Assembly: GCA_016125225.1 (NCBI GenBank)
Contig: WGME01000008.1
Location: 62,001 to 126,000 of the forward strand
Source of the DNA: a bacterium
Lineage (GTDB): Bacteria; Planctomycetota; Planctomycetia; Planctomycetales; Planctomycetaceae
Direction: 5' to 3'
DNA: 64,000 nt
Below the pieces are notes generated by a model. It saw nothing but the letters and a program-made list of their open reading frames with translations. It was not told the DNA's origin and did no database searches. Each line of letters opens with the position of its first letter. Position 1 is the stretch's first letter. Both the position numbers and the translations under genes were made by a program. Positions 54,397 to 63,107 of this stretch are shown piece after piece.

Positions 54397-54503
54397 ATGG
54401 CCAAGATTTTCCACCTTCTGCCGCGCTGATCGCTTCCGGAACCGATCGCTAACTGGCGAAGTATGTCCAGTTCCTGAAGGAAGAGAACAAGATCCTTCGC
54501 AGC
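54397..54503 (+). pseudogene. Remnant of transposase N-terminus with two frameshifts
   Basis: Read in order, three frames spell MAKIFHLLPR (from 54397), ADRFRNRS (from about 54425), and LAKYVQFLKEENKILRS (from 54453). Together this resembles the first 35 or so residues of the IS transposases with a C-terminal integrase core. Each step is a single frameshift and the ORF then ends at a short inverted-repeat element. It is a decayed copy; the rest of the transposase is absent. Confidence 0.7.
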
Positions 54504-54511
54504 CCGGCAGT

Positions 54512-54624
54512 GTGGCTGGGGTCGCAGCCCCCAGTAAATCTGACAAGATGCCCGGGGGCAGATAGTCTGTCACATGGAATTGACAGGCTGAAAACAATCC
54601 GTGAGACCATCTGACCCCGGCCAC
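54512..54624. repeat. 113-bp element with imperfect 12-bp terminal inverted repeats
   Basis: GTGGCTGGGGTC at 54512-54523 is matched by GACCCCGGCCAC at 54613-54624 (11 of 12 pair). An inner CTGGGG/CCCCAG palindrome lies near the left end. It abuts the transposase remnant, which it may have interrupted. A similar short motif (TTAAATCTGAC, 53385 region) lies after the tRNA and may be another remnant. Confidence 0.5.
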
Positions 54625-54760
54625 CCCGCCGCGCAAGAAATGTTCGGTCAATTCGCGCAGTAAAATTCGACGCATCCCGCTGAGCCTGTTGGGATTGACG
54701 GGCGAAATCCGCCGGGTATTCTCAACGCAGTTCGTTCTGATAATCACAAGTTAGGCGACT

Positions 54761-55102
54761 ATGAATGCGCACTCAGAAAATGAGAGTTGGGTTGTGAGGA
54801 GAGGCGGACAGGTCGTCGAGAAGAAGGCGCAGGTTGGTGTGGCTGGATTGAGCGACTGGGAGCGGTTGGTCTATTGTCTCTGGGTTGCCGATTACATGAT
54901 GCGCAACGCCGGTGACTTTGCTAACGCTGTGGACATGTATCCGACCTTTCAGAGCGACGCCCGACAGTTTGCGCAGCGTCTTGGCCTCACTGCGACGTCC
55001 GAGGCTTTTTCACTTTCGCAGCGGAAGCTCCAGAAGGAGTATTTCGACCGCTTCCAGCAGATTTGCGATGAGATCAAGAGTATTGACCCAGCAGTCGCCT
55101 AA
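54761..55102 (+). CDS. Integron-cassette gene, unknown function
   Basis: The 113-residue protein is not recognised. It looks soluble and helical (LSDWERLVYCLWVADYMMRNA; SQRKLQKEYFDRFQQICDEIK). It starts 11 bases after a GTTAGGC core site (54750-54756), and its stop codon lies inside the R'' core of a downstream attC. That is the arrangement of a mobile gene cassette. There is no promoter of its own visible, as usual for cassettes. The function is unknown. Confidence 0.72.
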   Translation: MNAHSENESWVVRRGGQVVEKKAQVGVAGLSDWERLVYCLWVADYMMRNAGDFANAVDMYPTFQSDARQFAQRLGLTATSEAFSLSQRKLQKEYFDRFQQICDEIKSIDPAVA

Positions 55103-55218
55103 CCATGCGCTCCAGCGAACGGCCTCTGCGCCGTCCGTTCGAGCGTCGCGGGAGTTCGCGAGCGCACCGTGCGCTCCACCCGCGCGCCGAGGCCGTCGCT
55201 GAGCTTAGGGCGTTAGGG
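55097..55218 (+). repeat. attC recombination site of an integron gene cassette
   Basis: R'' GCCTAAC (55097-55103) pairs with R' GTTAGGG (55212-55218) over six bases. L'' GCTCCAGCG (55109-55117) pairs with L' CGCTGAGC (55197-55204), with one extrahelical C; ACGGC (55119-55123) pairs with GCCGT (55192-55196), with an extra A. This R/L box order with extrahelical bases and a central variable part is the attC structure. The total of 122 bp is in the usual range. No integrase is in the window. Confidence 0.8.
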
Positions 55219-55236
55219 ACGTTCGCAGAACACCGC

Positions 55237-55628
55237 ATGTCAGCCATCCCAACAAAACATTATGGAGCGGCGGCGGTCGGAAGCACCTGTTGTTTCGATA
55301 TCGAGGTTGATGAGGCACTCGATGATCCCAACGACTTGCAGATGAGCATCGCCGCACGCAGTTGGTCATTCCGCTTCCGTTTGTCCGCACGGGCCGAAGT
55401 GTCACGGATGCTATTTTTCTTCGTGAGCACACCGGCTGTCTTGTGTTCTCCGAAATTGTCGTCGGCTCGCTTCATGGTGCATCCGTGTTGCTCGTGAAGG
55501 ACGGGGAGTTTGCCAACAGGTTTTGGCTTCGAGCGCGTGGAGAGGATTCCATGGTTGAGTTCGTGCTCGCAGCCGATGACCTCACCCAGTTTACTGATGC
55601 AGTTGCTCAGACCGTTCAGGCTCTATGA
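55237..55628 (+). pseudogene. Probable second cassette gene, frameshifted
   Basis: After the attC site an ATG at 55237 opens a frame that reads plausibly (TCCFDIEVDEALDDPNDLQMSIAARS), then becomes non-protein-like and stops at 55497. From about 55360 a different frame reads well to 55628 (FLREHTGCLVFSEIVVGSLH; VLAADDLTQFTDAVAQTVQAL). A one-base frameshift near 55345-55365 would join them into a protein of about 130 residues. Sequencing error is the alternative. No function is recognised. Confidence 0.45.
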
Positions 55629-55767
55629 CCACCCGGCGTCAACTGCTGAGCAGCGATCCATCGCTGACACGCGAATTCCCGCCGAGGGCTGGACAGCGGT
55701 GCGCTTATCGGGAATGATCAACGGTTCCTGATGCACCTCTGCTGCTGTTCCTCTCGTTGAGTCTGCC

Positions 55768-57843
55768 ATGAGACCGACCTTGGCGCTTTTGATCGGGTTC
55801 TGGCTGTTGCCGTCTTCTGTGTTCGCGGTGGATTACGAACACGACGTGCGGACCCTGCTTAAGGAGCGTTGTATCTCTTGTCATGGCGCGGTCAAGCAGG
55901 AGGCCGACCTGCGGCTCGATGCGGGGGCCCTGATCCTGAAAGGGGGCGGGCAACCGGTGGTGATGCCCGGCAACAGTGGCGACAGCCTGCTGATTCAACG
56001 TGTCCTCGCTGAAGATGAATCGGAGCGGATGCCTCCGGAAGGAGCACGGCTCTCGCCCGATCAAATCGCGGTACTGCGTGCCTGGATCGATCGCGGTGCC
56101 ATCTACCCGACCGACGAAATCATTCCACCACGTCCGGCCGATCATTGGTCATTCCAACCCATTCAGCGACCTGATGTGCCTGCGGCGATGCAGTCCAGTT
56201 GGGTACGTAACGAAATCGATGCCTTCGTGCTGGCCGATCTGGAACGGCGGAATCTCGCCCCGGAACCGGCGGCATCGCCGACGGCGTTACTGCGGCGGGT
56301 CACGCTCGATCTGATCGGCTTGCCTCCGACTTTGGCGGAACAACAGGCCTTCAGCGAACAGCCCGATTTGACGGCGGTCATCGAGTCTCTGCTACAGCGG
56401 CCGGAGTATGGCGAACGCTGGGGACGCCACTGGCTCGATGTGGTGCGTTATGCCGACAGCAATGGCTACGAACGCGATGCCGAGAAGCCGTTTGTCTGGC
56501 GGTATCGCGATTATGTGATCGAATCCTTGAACCAGGACAAGCCGTTTGACCGGTTCATCATGGAGCAGTTGGCGGGCGATGAGTTGCCCGATCGCACGTT
56601 GGAATCGCGGATTGCCACGGGGTTCCTGCGGTTGGGACATTGGGATGATGAACCCGCCGATCCGCAGGCCGATCGTTATGACCAGCTAGATGACATCGTC
56701 AGCACGACAGGGCAGGCGTTTCTTGGTCTCACGATTGGATGTGCCCGCTGTCACGATCACAAGTTTGAACCGCTATCGGCCCGTGACTATTACAGTCTGG
56801 TGGCGGTCTTCAATCCGCTGGAACGCCCACAGGCCGGCCGCACCGAGAAGACCGTGATGGTTGACGACGTGGAGATTTATGCGTGGCGAGAGCCAGACGC
56901 CATCGCACCGGAAACGTATCTGTTGAAACGTGGTTCGCCGACCAACCCGGGTGAACGTGTGACACCGGCGGTCCCGGCGATTCTGGTCGCACATCAACCC
57001 GCGTTTGCTGAACCCGACGAACAAACGTCTCAGCGTCGTTTGAGTTTGGCCCGCTGGATCGCCAGTGCGGAGAATCCGCTGACAGCACGGGTTCTGGTGA
57101 ATCGCGTCTGGCAGCAGCATTTCGGGCAGGGCTTAGTCACCACGGCCAATGATTTCGGCCTCATGGGTTCCGTCCCCAGTCATCCGGAGTTGCTCGATTG
57201 GCTGGCCCACTGGTTCATGCACGATGCGGGCTGGTCGCTGAAAAAACTTCATCGCCTGATCCTCACCAGTCAGACCTGGCAACAGGCGAAGACACCGAAT
57301 TCGCTGGTGCGTTATCGTCGGTTGGAAGTCGAAGCCATTCGCGATTCCATGCTCGCCGTCAGTGGCCAGTTGAACCCGCAGCGTTCGGGACCGGCCTTCA
57401 AACCACCAATTCCAGCCGCTGCCTTGGAAGCCAACAGCGACAAAGAGAAAGTCTGGCAGGCCTCGCCGGAACCCGAGGCGTCGCGTCGTAGTGTCTATGC
57501 TTTCATCAAGCGGGGATTGGTGGTCCCTCTTTTTGAATCGCTCGATCTCGCCGATACTGTCAGCAGTTGTCCGCAACGGCAGGTCACCACCGTGGCACCG
57601 CAAGCTCTCACGCTGTTCAACGGTGAGTTCTCTATCCAGCAGGCGACCCACTTTGCTGAGCGTTTGCGCCGGGAAGCAGGAGATGATCCTATCGCACAAA
57701 TCCAACGGGCCTGGCAACTGGCACTCTGCCGTGAACCCAGTTCCGCCGAGCAGGAACTGATGCAGCAGTTCTTGCGGGAAGAGTCGCTGGAGCAAATGTG
57801 TCGCGTGGTCTTGAATCTGAATGAGTTCGTCTACCCGGAGTGA
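55768..57843 (+). CDS. Planctomycete DUF1549/DUF1553 cytochrome c-domain protein
   Basis: The 691-residue protein has a signal peptide (FWLLPSSVFA), a cytochrome c-type domain with the haem motif CISCH, then DUF1549 (GRHWLDVVRYADSNGYERD) and DUF1553 (NPLTARVLVNRVWQQHFG) domains. These proteins are secreted and redox-active and are found almost only in Planctomycetota and Verrucomicrobiota, usually with a DUF1501 partner, which follows directly. The stop at 57843 precedes the partner start by two bases. A role in polysaccharide catabolism is suspected from family context. Confidence 0.93.
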   Translation: MRPTLALLIGFWLLPSSVFAVDYEHDVRTLLKERCISCHGAVKQEADLRLDAGALILKGGGQPVVMPGNSGDSLLIQRVLAEDESERMPPEGARLSPDQIAVLRAWIDRGAIYPTDEIIPPRPADHWSFQPIQRPDVPAAMQSSWVRNEIDAFVLADLERRNLAPEPAASPTALLRRVTLDLIGLPPTLAEQQAFSEQPDLTAVIESLLQRPEYGERWGRHWLDVVRYADSNGYERDAEKPFVWRYRDYVIESLNQDKPFDRFIMEQLAGDELPDRTLESRIATGFLRLGHWDDEPADPQADRYDQLDDIVSTTGQAFLGLTIGCARCHDHKFEPLSARDYYSLVAVFNPLERPQAGRTEKTVMVDDVEIYAWREPDAIAPETYLLKRGSPTNPGERVTPAVPAILVAHQPAFAEPDEQTSQRRLSLARWIASAENPLTARVLVNRVWQQHFGQGLVTTANDFGLMGSVPSHPELLDWLAHWFMHDAGWSLKKLHRLILTSQTWQQAKTPNSLVRYRRLEVEAIRDSMLAVSGQLNPQRSGPAFKPPIPAAALEANSDKEKVWQASPEPEASRRSVYAFIKRGLVVPLFESLDLADTVSSCPQRQVTTVAPQALTLFNGEFSIQQATHFAERLRREAGDDPIAQIQRAWQLALCREPSSAEQELMQQFLREESLEQMCRVVLNLNEFVYPE

Positions 57844-57845
57844 TC

Positions 57846-59279
57846 ATGTCGCGCTTCATTCCCAACCGTACGCCATGTGGATTGACCCGCCGCGAATCCC
57901 TCTGGCAGGTCGGCGGTGGCTTCGCCGGTCTGGCACTGACCGATCTGCTGGCATCGACGGGGCAGGCTCACTCTCCGACGGCCGAGCGACCCGCCCATTT
58001 TCCCGCTAAAGCAAAGCATTGCGTCTTCCTGTTCATGAATGGCGGCCCCAGTCAGGTTGATACGTTTGACCCCAAGCCCGCCTTGAAGAAGTATCACGGA
58101 CAACCTTACAGCGGCGATGCCAAAGTGGGCTCGAATGGCCGTCCTATCGGTCACCTGATGCAATCTCCGTTTGAATTTCGGCGGCATGGAGAAAGTGGTC
58201 TGGAAATCAGCAGTCTGTTTCCGCACCTCTCGCGGTTTTCCGATGAATTGTGCGTCATTCGCTCGATGCATGCCGATACCGCCGCCCATGCGTCGGGTTG
58301 CCTGCAAATGAATACCGGGAGCATTTTCATTGGCAAGCCGAGTCTCGGTTCATGGCTGAGTTATGGACTGGGGACGCAGAATCAGGATCTTCCCAGCTTC
58401 GTCGTGATGACTGATCCACGCGGCGGCCCCATCGGCAGTGCTTCCAACTGGTCGGCCGGTTATATGCCCGCCGCCTATCAAGGCACACTCTTTCGGAATG
58501 GGGGTTCGCCACTGCTTGATCTGGCCACACCGGCCGGAACCACAGACCGCACTCAACGGCGTAGTCTCGATCTACTGAATGCCTTGAACGAAGCACACCG
58601 GCAGCAGCATCCGGACGAATCAGAACTGCTCGCCCGCATCGAATCGTACGAACTCGCCTATCGCATGCAGACCGAAGCACTCGATGTGGTGGAGCTCGAT
58701 CGTGAAGACGCGGCGACTCAGGACTTGTATGGACTCAATAATCCCGTCACCGCCGATTTTGGCCGTAAGTGCCTGATCACGCGGCGGCTGATCGAAAAGG
58801 GCGTGCGGTTCATTCAACTCTACTCCGGCGGCGGGCATCTGGAAGAAACGTGGGACGGCCATTCCGACTGCATCACCAATCATAAAACCCATGCCGCGGA
58901 AACGGATCGCCCCATTGCGGCCCTCATCGCCGATTTGAAACGCTCTGGCTTATGGGACGAAACGCTTCTGGTGTGGGGGGGCGAATTTGGACGCACGCCA
59001 ACCAGTGAAGGTGTCGATAAGCTGGGACGTGACCATGATTGGCACGGCTTTTCAATGTGGCTGGCGGGTGCGGGGGTCAACGGGGGACAAGCCATCGGTG
59101 CGACCGATGAATTGGGCTTCACCGCCGTCGAAGACCGCTGCCATGTCAGCGACCTGCATGCCACGATTTTACATCTGATGGGCATCGATCATACCCGCCT
59201 CAGTTACCTGCATCAGGGATTAAACCAGCGCCTCACTGGCGTGGAGGAACGGCACATCATCACGAAGGCGCTGGCTTGA
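57846..59279 (+). CDS. Tat-exported DUF1501 family protein
   Basis: The 477-residue protein starts with a twin-arginine signal (LTRRESLWQVGGGFAGLAL) and has the sulfatase-like fold motifs of the DUF1501 family: FLFMNGGPSQVDTFDPKP near the start and GGEFGRTPTSEG near the end. ATG 57846 is chosen over a GTG at 57840. It is the usual partner of the DUF1549/DUF1553 protein upstream and is probably co-translated with it. The catalytic role is not established. Confidence 0.92.
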   Translation: MSRFIPNRTPCGLTRRESLWQVGGGFAGLALTDLLASTGQAHSPTAERPAHFPAKAKHCVFLFMNGGPSQVDTFDPKPALKKYHGQPYSGDAKVGSNGRPIGHLMQSPFEFRRHGESGLEISSLFPHLSRFSDELCVIRSMHADTAAHASGCLQMNTGSIFIGKPSLGSWLSYGLGTQNQDLPSFVVMTDPRGGPIGSASNWSAGYMPAAYQGTLFRNGGSPLLDLATPAGTTDRTQRRSLDLLNALNEAHRQQHPDESELLARIESYELAYRMQTEALDVVELDREDAATQDLYGLNNPVTADFGRKCLITRRLIEKGVRFIQLYSGGGHLEETWDGHSDCITNHKTHAAETDRPIAALIADLKRSGLWDETLLVWGGEFGRTPTSEGVDKLGRDHDWHGFSMWLAGAGVNGGQAIGATDELGFTAVEDRCHVSDLHATILHLMGIDHTRLSYLHQGLNQRLTGVEERHIITKALA

Positions 59280-59436
59280 GACTGCTGCTCAGCTTGGTGG
59301 GACTCGTGGCCTCGCCCCACCCTACTGGATCTGCCTTCAGTGCAAGCCCTTGTTCCCGGTCTTTATTCAGGAAACAATTCATCCTGACGGAATCTGCTAA
59401 CTGTTGATCCACAACTGTGTCGAAAGTTGCTCGCTC

Positions 59437-60690
59437 ATGATCAGAGTCTCTGCCAAGCTCGTGTTATTGTCTCTCGGCTTCAATATCCCCTGCACGGCGG
59501 TCAAAGCGGCTGAACCGCCAGCCGTTACGATCGAAAAATCGTCTGAAATTCTGCAGATGGAGCAGATTGCGGCGGCAGCCCTCGAAACGCCGCAACTCAA
59601 CCTGCATCCCTTGCCCCAGTATGGGTACGACCAGCTTGATTACGGCATGACGATAGGTATCGAACGGACTCCCGGCGGGCGGCTCTGGGCCTGCTGGGTC
59701 GCGGGGGGAGATAGTCCCCAAGCCTTTTTTGTGTTGGCCACCAGCGATGATGACGGCGAGCATTGGTCCGACCCGCGCATGGTCATCGATACTCATGATG
59801 ACAAGTTACCCCGCGCCCGCAGCACACTCGTCGGCAATCTCTGGAGTGACCCACAAGGCCGACTCTGGCTGATCTTTGATCAATCGATCGATATGTTCGA
59901 TGGTCGCGCGGGAGTTTGGGCCACGATCTGCGAAAACACCGATGCCGAGACACCGGCATGGTCCACTCCACGCCGCATCTGGCATGGCGTGACCCTCAAT
60001 AAACCCACGGTACTGTCCGATGGATCATGGATGTTGCCGATCTCGCTCGATCAACGGGGTGGCTTCGGTCCCTTCAAAGGTTGTTTCGCCGAACTCGATC
60101 CGTTTCGCGGCGCGAACGTGTTTGTCTCGACCGATGCCGGTGCCACCTGGGAACGCCGTGGCATGGCGACGTTCCCTAACCCCGACTGGCATGAGCACAT
60201 GATTGTTGAACGGCGGGACCATTCGCTATGGATGCTGGCCCGCACCGCCAAAGGCATCATGGAAACAACCTCAACCGATGGCGGCCGCACTTGGACTAAT
60301 CCCGTTGATTCGGACATCAAGCAGCCGAATGCCCGCTTCCATATTCGACGCCTGGCTTCTGGAAAGTTGTTACTGATTAAGCATGGCGACAAGGTCGATG
60401 CCAATCATGGCCGCGTGCAACTCAGTGCGTGGCTGTCGGACGATGATGGGAAAAGCTGGCAAGGTGGTCTGGTGCTCGATGATCGCAAAGGAGTCTCTTA
60501 CCCCGATGGCTTCCAGGCCCCCGATGGGCGGATCTATATCTCGTATGATCGGAACCGCTCCACCGATGGCGAAATTCTGCTGGCAAAGTTCACGGAAGAA
60601 GACATCCTCGCCGGCAAGCTCGTGGACGACCATTCGAAGCTGCAAGGTCTAATCAGCCGTCCGTTGGGCCTCAAGCGGGACGCCAAGTAA
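59437..60690 (+). CDS. Sialidase/neuraminidase-fold exo-hydrolase-like protein
   Basis: The 417-residue protein has a signal peptide ending near KAAEPP and a six-bladed propeller with several Asp-boxes (DDDGEHW, STDAGATW, STDGGRTW, SDDDGKSW). It belongs to the exo-alpha-sialidase-like family of planctomycetes. Typical sialidases use an Arg triad and Tyr; RTPGGRLWACW may hold one Arg. The substrate may be another sugar. It is followed across a 2-base gap by the convergent Gfo/Idh gene. The start ATG 59437 gives the signal peptide. Confidence 0.85.
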   Translation: MIRVSAKLVLLSLGFNIPCTAVKAAEPPAVTIEKSSEILQMEQIAAAALETPQLNLHPLPQYGYDQLDYGMTIGIERTPGGRLWACWVAGGDSPQAFFVLATSDDDGEHWSDPRMVIDTHDDKLPRARSTLVGNLWSDPQGRLWLIFDQSIDMFDGRAGVWATICENTDAETPAWSTPRRIWHGVTLNKPTVLSDGSWMLPISLDQRGGFGPFKGCFAELDPFRGANVFVSTDAGATWERRGMATFPNPDWHEHMIVERRDHSLWMLARTAKGIMETTSTDGGRTWTNPVDSDIKQPNARFHIRRLASGKLLLIKHGDKVDANHGRVQLSAWLSDDDGKSWQGGLVLDDRKGVSYPDGFQAPDGRIYISYDRNRSTDGEILLAKFTEEDILAGKLVDDHSKLQGLISRPLGLKRDAK

Positions 60691-60692
60691 CT

Positions 60693-61763
60693 TTACGACT
60701 TCGCAACCGCTGACCGGGCAAAGTCGCCGATGTTGATGATCTGCTGCGTGCGGACGGCTTCCGCCGCAGCCAGGCACAGCAGCACCGACCAGCGACCATC
60801 ACGTGCCGTGCAAGCCGGCGCGGCACCGGTCTTCAGGCAATCGACCAGCATCGCGATCTGATCTTCCAGCTCAAACAGTTCCCCCGTCGGCTTCTCGATC
60901 GGCAAGGTTTCCACCTGTTGCCCGTTGAAACCCCGCAGCGTGTAGGTGGCATGCCGCGTGCGATCCAGGGCACCGCTCCAGGATGCCCATAACGCCCCCT
61001 TGGTCCCGGTCACCTTCACGGTCTGGTGATGCTCGAAGGCACACAAAGTTTGCGTGACTACGGCGTAACTGCCATTCGTGAAGTTCACGATCGCACTGAA
61101 ATTGTCTTGCAGTTCCGGATGATCGGGCTGACGAGAATTCGCCGAGGCATACACGGTCTCGGGTTCACCGACGCCATTCAGATACCAGCGGGCCAGATCA
61201 AAAAAGTGAATCGGCTCTTCGAGAATCCAATTCCCGACGCGATCAATATCATACCGCCAGCCATCGGCCCCCAATCGATAAGGGTTCCGCGACAGCTCGA
61301 CCAGGACATACAGTGGCTCACCAATATACCCCGTATCGATCAACTGCTTGACCTGCCCCCAGAGTGATGACAGCCGCAATTCATGACCGATCGCGAAGAG
61401 GCATTGCTGCTCATCGGCGATCCGAATCAGATCGTCACATTCCGCCAGCGACACCGCCATCGGCTTTTCCAGCAGTAACGGAATCCCCGCAGACAGAACC
61501 GTGGCGGCCATTTCATGATGCCGGTTGCTGGGGACCACGATATCGACCAGATCAAGCCCGCCAGCCGTCAGCATTTCGCGATAATCGGTATAGACTCGGG
61601 CCTGCGGATAGGCCTGCTGCGCCGCTTGAGCGGATGCCTCACTGCGGGCCGCAATTGCGACCAGTTCCGCTCCGGGGGTTTTGTGAATCGCATCGGCATG
61701 ATGCTTCCCCCAGGCCCCAAATCCCATCAGCCCGCAGCGGGTTACAGTGTGTTCGATGGCCAT
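60693..61763 (-). CDS. Gfo/Idh/MocA family oxidoreductase
   Basis: The 356-residue protein has an NAD(P)-binding motif GLMGFGAWGKHHADAI and the catalytic EKP motif (LLEKPMAV). Relatives oxidise sugars or inositols in the cytoplasm. GAGGAAC lies upstream of ATG 61763. It is divergent from the ROK regulator with a palindrome in the shared intergenic region, so it is the likely target of that regulator. The substrate is unknown. Confidence 0.9.
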   Translation of the reverse strand: MAIEHTVTRCGLMGFGAWGKHHADAIHKTPGAELVAIAARSEASAQAAQQAYPQARVYTDYREMLTAGGLDLVDIVVPSNRHHEMAATVLSAGIPLLLEKPMAVSLAECDDLIRIADEQQCLFAIGHELRLSSLWGQVKQLIDTGYIGEPLYVLVELSRNPYRLGADGWRYDIDRVGNWILEEPIHFFDLARWYLNGVGEPETVYASANSRQPDHPELQDNFSAIVNFTNGSYAVVTQTLCAFEHHQTVKVTGTKGALWASWSGALDRTRHATYTLRGFNGQQVETLPIEKPTGELFELEDQIAMLVDCLKTGAAPACTARDGRWSVLLCLAAAEAVRTQQIINIGDFARSAVAKS

Positions 61764-61866
61764 AATGTTCCTCGGAAATGGCAGGCAATACATGGTCGAT
61801 CGCGAATCTGCCTGCCGCGACAGAGCACTATAATCGGAGTTCCAGCGAGATCAAATCGGTTGACTT

Positions 61867-61896
61867 GGCAATTATTTCGATTTAGAAATAATTGCC
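61867..61896. promoter_or_regulatory. Perfect 12-bp palindromic operator between divergent ROK and Gfo/Idh genes
   Basis: The arms GGCAATTATTTC (61867-61878) and GAAATAATTGCC (61885-61896) flank six bases. The core TTATTTC-N6-GAAATAA resembles the NagC/Mlc operator pattern of ROK repressors. It lies in the centre of the 181-base divergent region, so it could govern both genes. Confidence 0.82.
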
Positions 61897-61944
61897 GCTA
61901 CCCGGAATATCAGCGGTCTCAATCACTCTGCCGCGCGAACAGAC

Positions 61945-63096
61945 ATGGCCACACTCGACATCGACACCACCGTCGTACGGCATCTGCAACTGAGTCGACA
62001 GGCATCGCGTGTCGATCTGGCTCGCCGTTTGTCGGTTTCTCCATCCACGATGGGGCTGCATGTCGATCGCCTGCTTGATCGTGGATATCTGTGCGAGACT
62101 CCATCAGCCGTGACTCTGGCGGGACGGCCGCCCAAAGTTCTGGGCCTCAATCCCGATGCGGGAGAGTTTCTGGGTCTCGATCTCGATGCCCGCGAAATCT
62201 ATGGTGTGAGTCTCGATTTCGCACAGCGCCCCTTAAAGGAATGCACGGTCCCGATTGCCGCGCGGGATGATGCCCGTCAAATCCTGTTCCGCATGGAACA
62301 GGTTCTCAACCATTTGCATGACCGCCAGCGGCCATTGCTGGGAATTGGGATTGCGGCTCCCGGAGCCGTGGACATCCAGCAGGGCCTCGGCTTGCACTAT
62401 CAGTTCATTCGTGGTTGGAAGCAGCTGCCACTGGTTGCCCATTTTCAAGAGCAGTTTGAAATGCCTGTCTGCCTGGAAAACAACGTGCGGGCCATGGCAC
62501 TGGCTGAGCGGTGGTTCGGGCAGGCCAACGAAATTGATCACGCGCTGTGCCTCGGCATCCGCAGCGGCATCGGCTCGGGCGTGTTGATGCACGGGGAACT
62601 GTATAGCGGCTCGACGGGGTTGGCCGGTGAGATTGGGGGCTGGCCCATTCGCCGACGTTCCGCGACGACCCTGGAAGACTTTGCATCCCTGCGTGCGATA
62701 CTCAATCGACTGACGACGGCCGTCAGGCGCGGCAAACCCACGTCCCTGACCATGACACGTAATCGTGTCACCTCGGCTGCGCTCTTCCAGGCCATTACCG
62801 AGCGCGATGCCTTGACCTGGAAAGTTCTGCGGGAAGCCGCACGCGAAGTGGGTCGAGCCGTCGCACAGATGATCCTGCTGCTCAATCCACAGCGGGTGAT
62901 TTTGTGTGGGGCATTGGCCCCTGTAGAGGCCGCATTTGTCGAACCATTGCGGCAAGCCGTACGCGATCATCTGCCGTTGATCCATGCTCAACTGCCCGAC
63001 ATTGTGGCCTCCACATTGGGCGATCGAGTCGGTGCGCTAGGAGCGGCGGCCCTCGCCGCACGGCACTGGCAACCCATGACGAATCTTCGTTCTTAG
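61945..63096 (+). CDS. ROK family transcriptional repressor
   Basis: The 383-residue protein has an N-terminal winged helix-turn-helix (RVDLARRLSVSPSTMGLHVDRLLDRGYL) and a ROK sugar-binding domain with GIGIAAPGAVD, ENNVRAMALAE and STGLAGEIG. The Cys-rich zinc motif CxCGxxGC found in most ROK proteins is missing; the sequence reads EIGGWPIRRRSATTLE there. It is divergent from the Gfo/Idh gene and from a palindrome and is followed by an aldo/keto reductase. It probably senses a sugar or sugar phosphate. Confidence 0.9.
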   Translation: MATLDIDTTVVRHLQLSRQASRVDLARRLSVSPSTMGLHVDRLLDRGYLCETPSAVTLAGRPPKVLGLNPDAGEFLGLDLDAREIYGVSLDFAQRPLKECTVPIAARDDARQILFRMEQVLNHLHDRQRPLLGIGIAAPGAVDIQQGLGLHYQFIRGWKQLPLVAHFQEQFEMPVCLENNVRAMALAERWFGQANEIDHALCLGIRSGIGSGVLMHGELYSGSTGLAGEIGGWPIRRRSATTLEDFASLRAILNRLTTAVRRGKPTSLTMTRNRVTSAALFQAITERDALTWKVLREAAREVGRAVAQMILLLNPQRVILCGALAPVEAAFVEPLRQAVRDHLPLIHAQLPDIVASTLGDRVGALGAAALAARHWQPMTNLRS

Positions 63097-63107
63097 CAAG
63101 AAATTTT

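Noticed and set aside
55629-55767. Possible second attC after the frameshifted cassette gene
   Set aside because: GTCAAC near 55640 and GTTGAGT near 55755 share a few complementary bases and AGCAGC boxes, but the R'' core does not fit the consensus and the spacers differ in length. Not strong enough to call.
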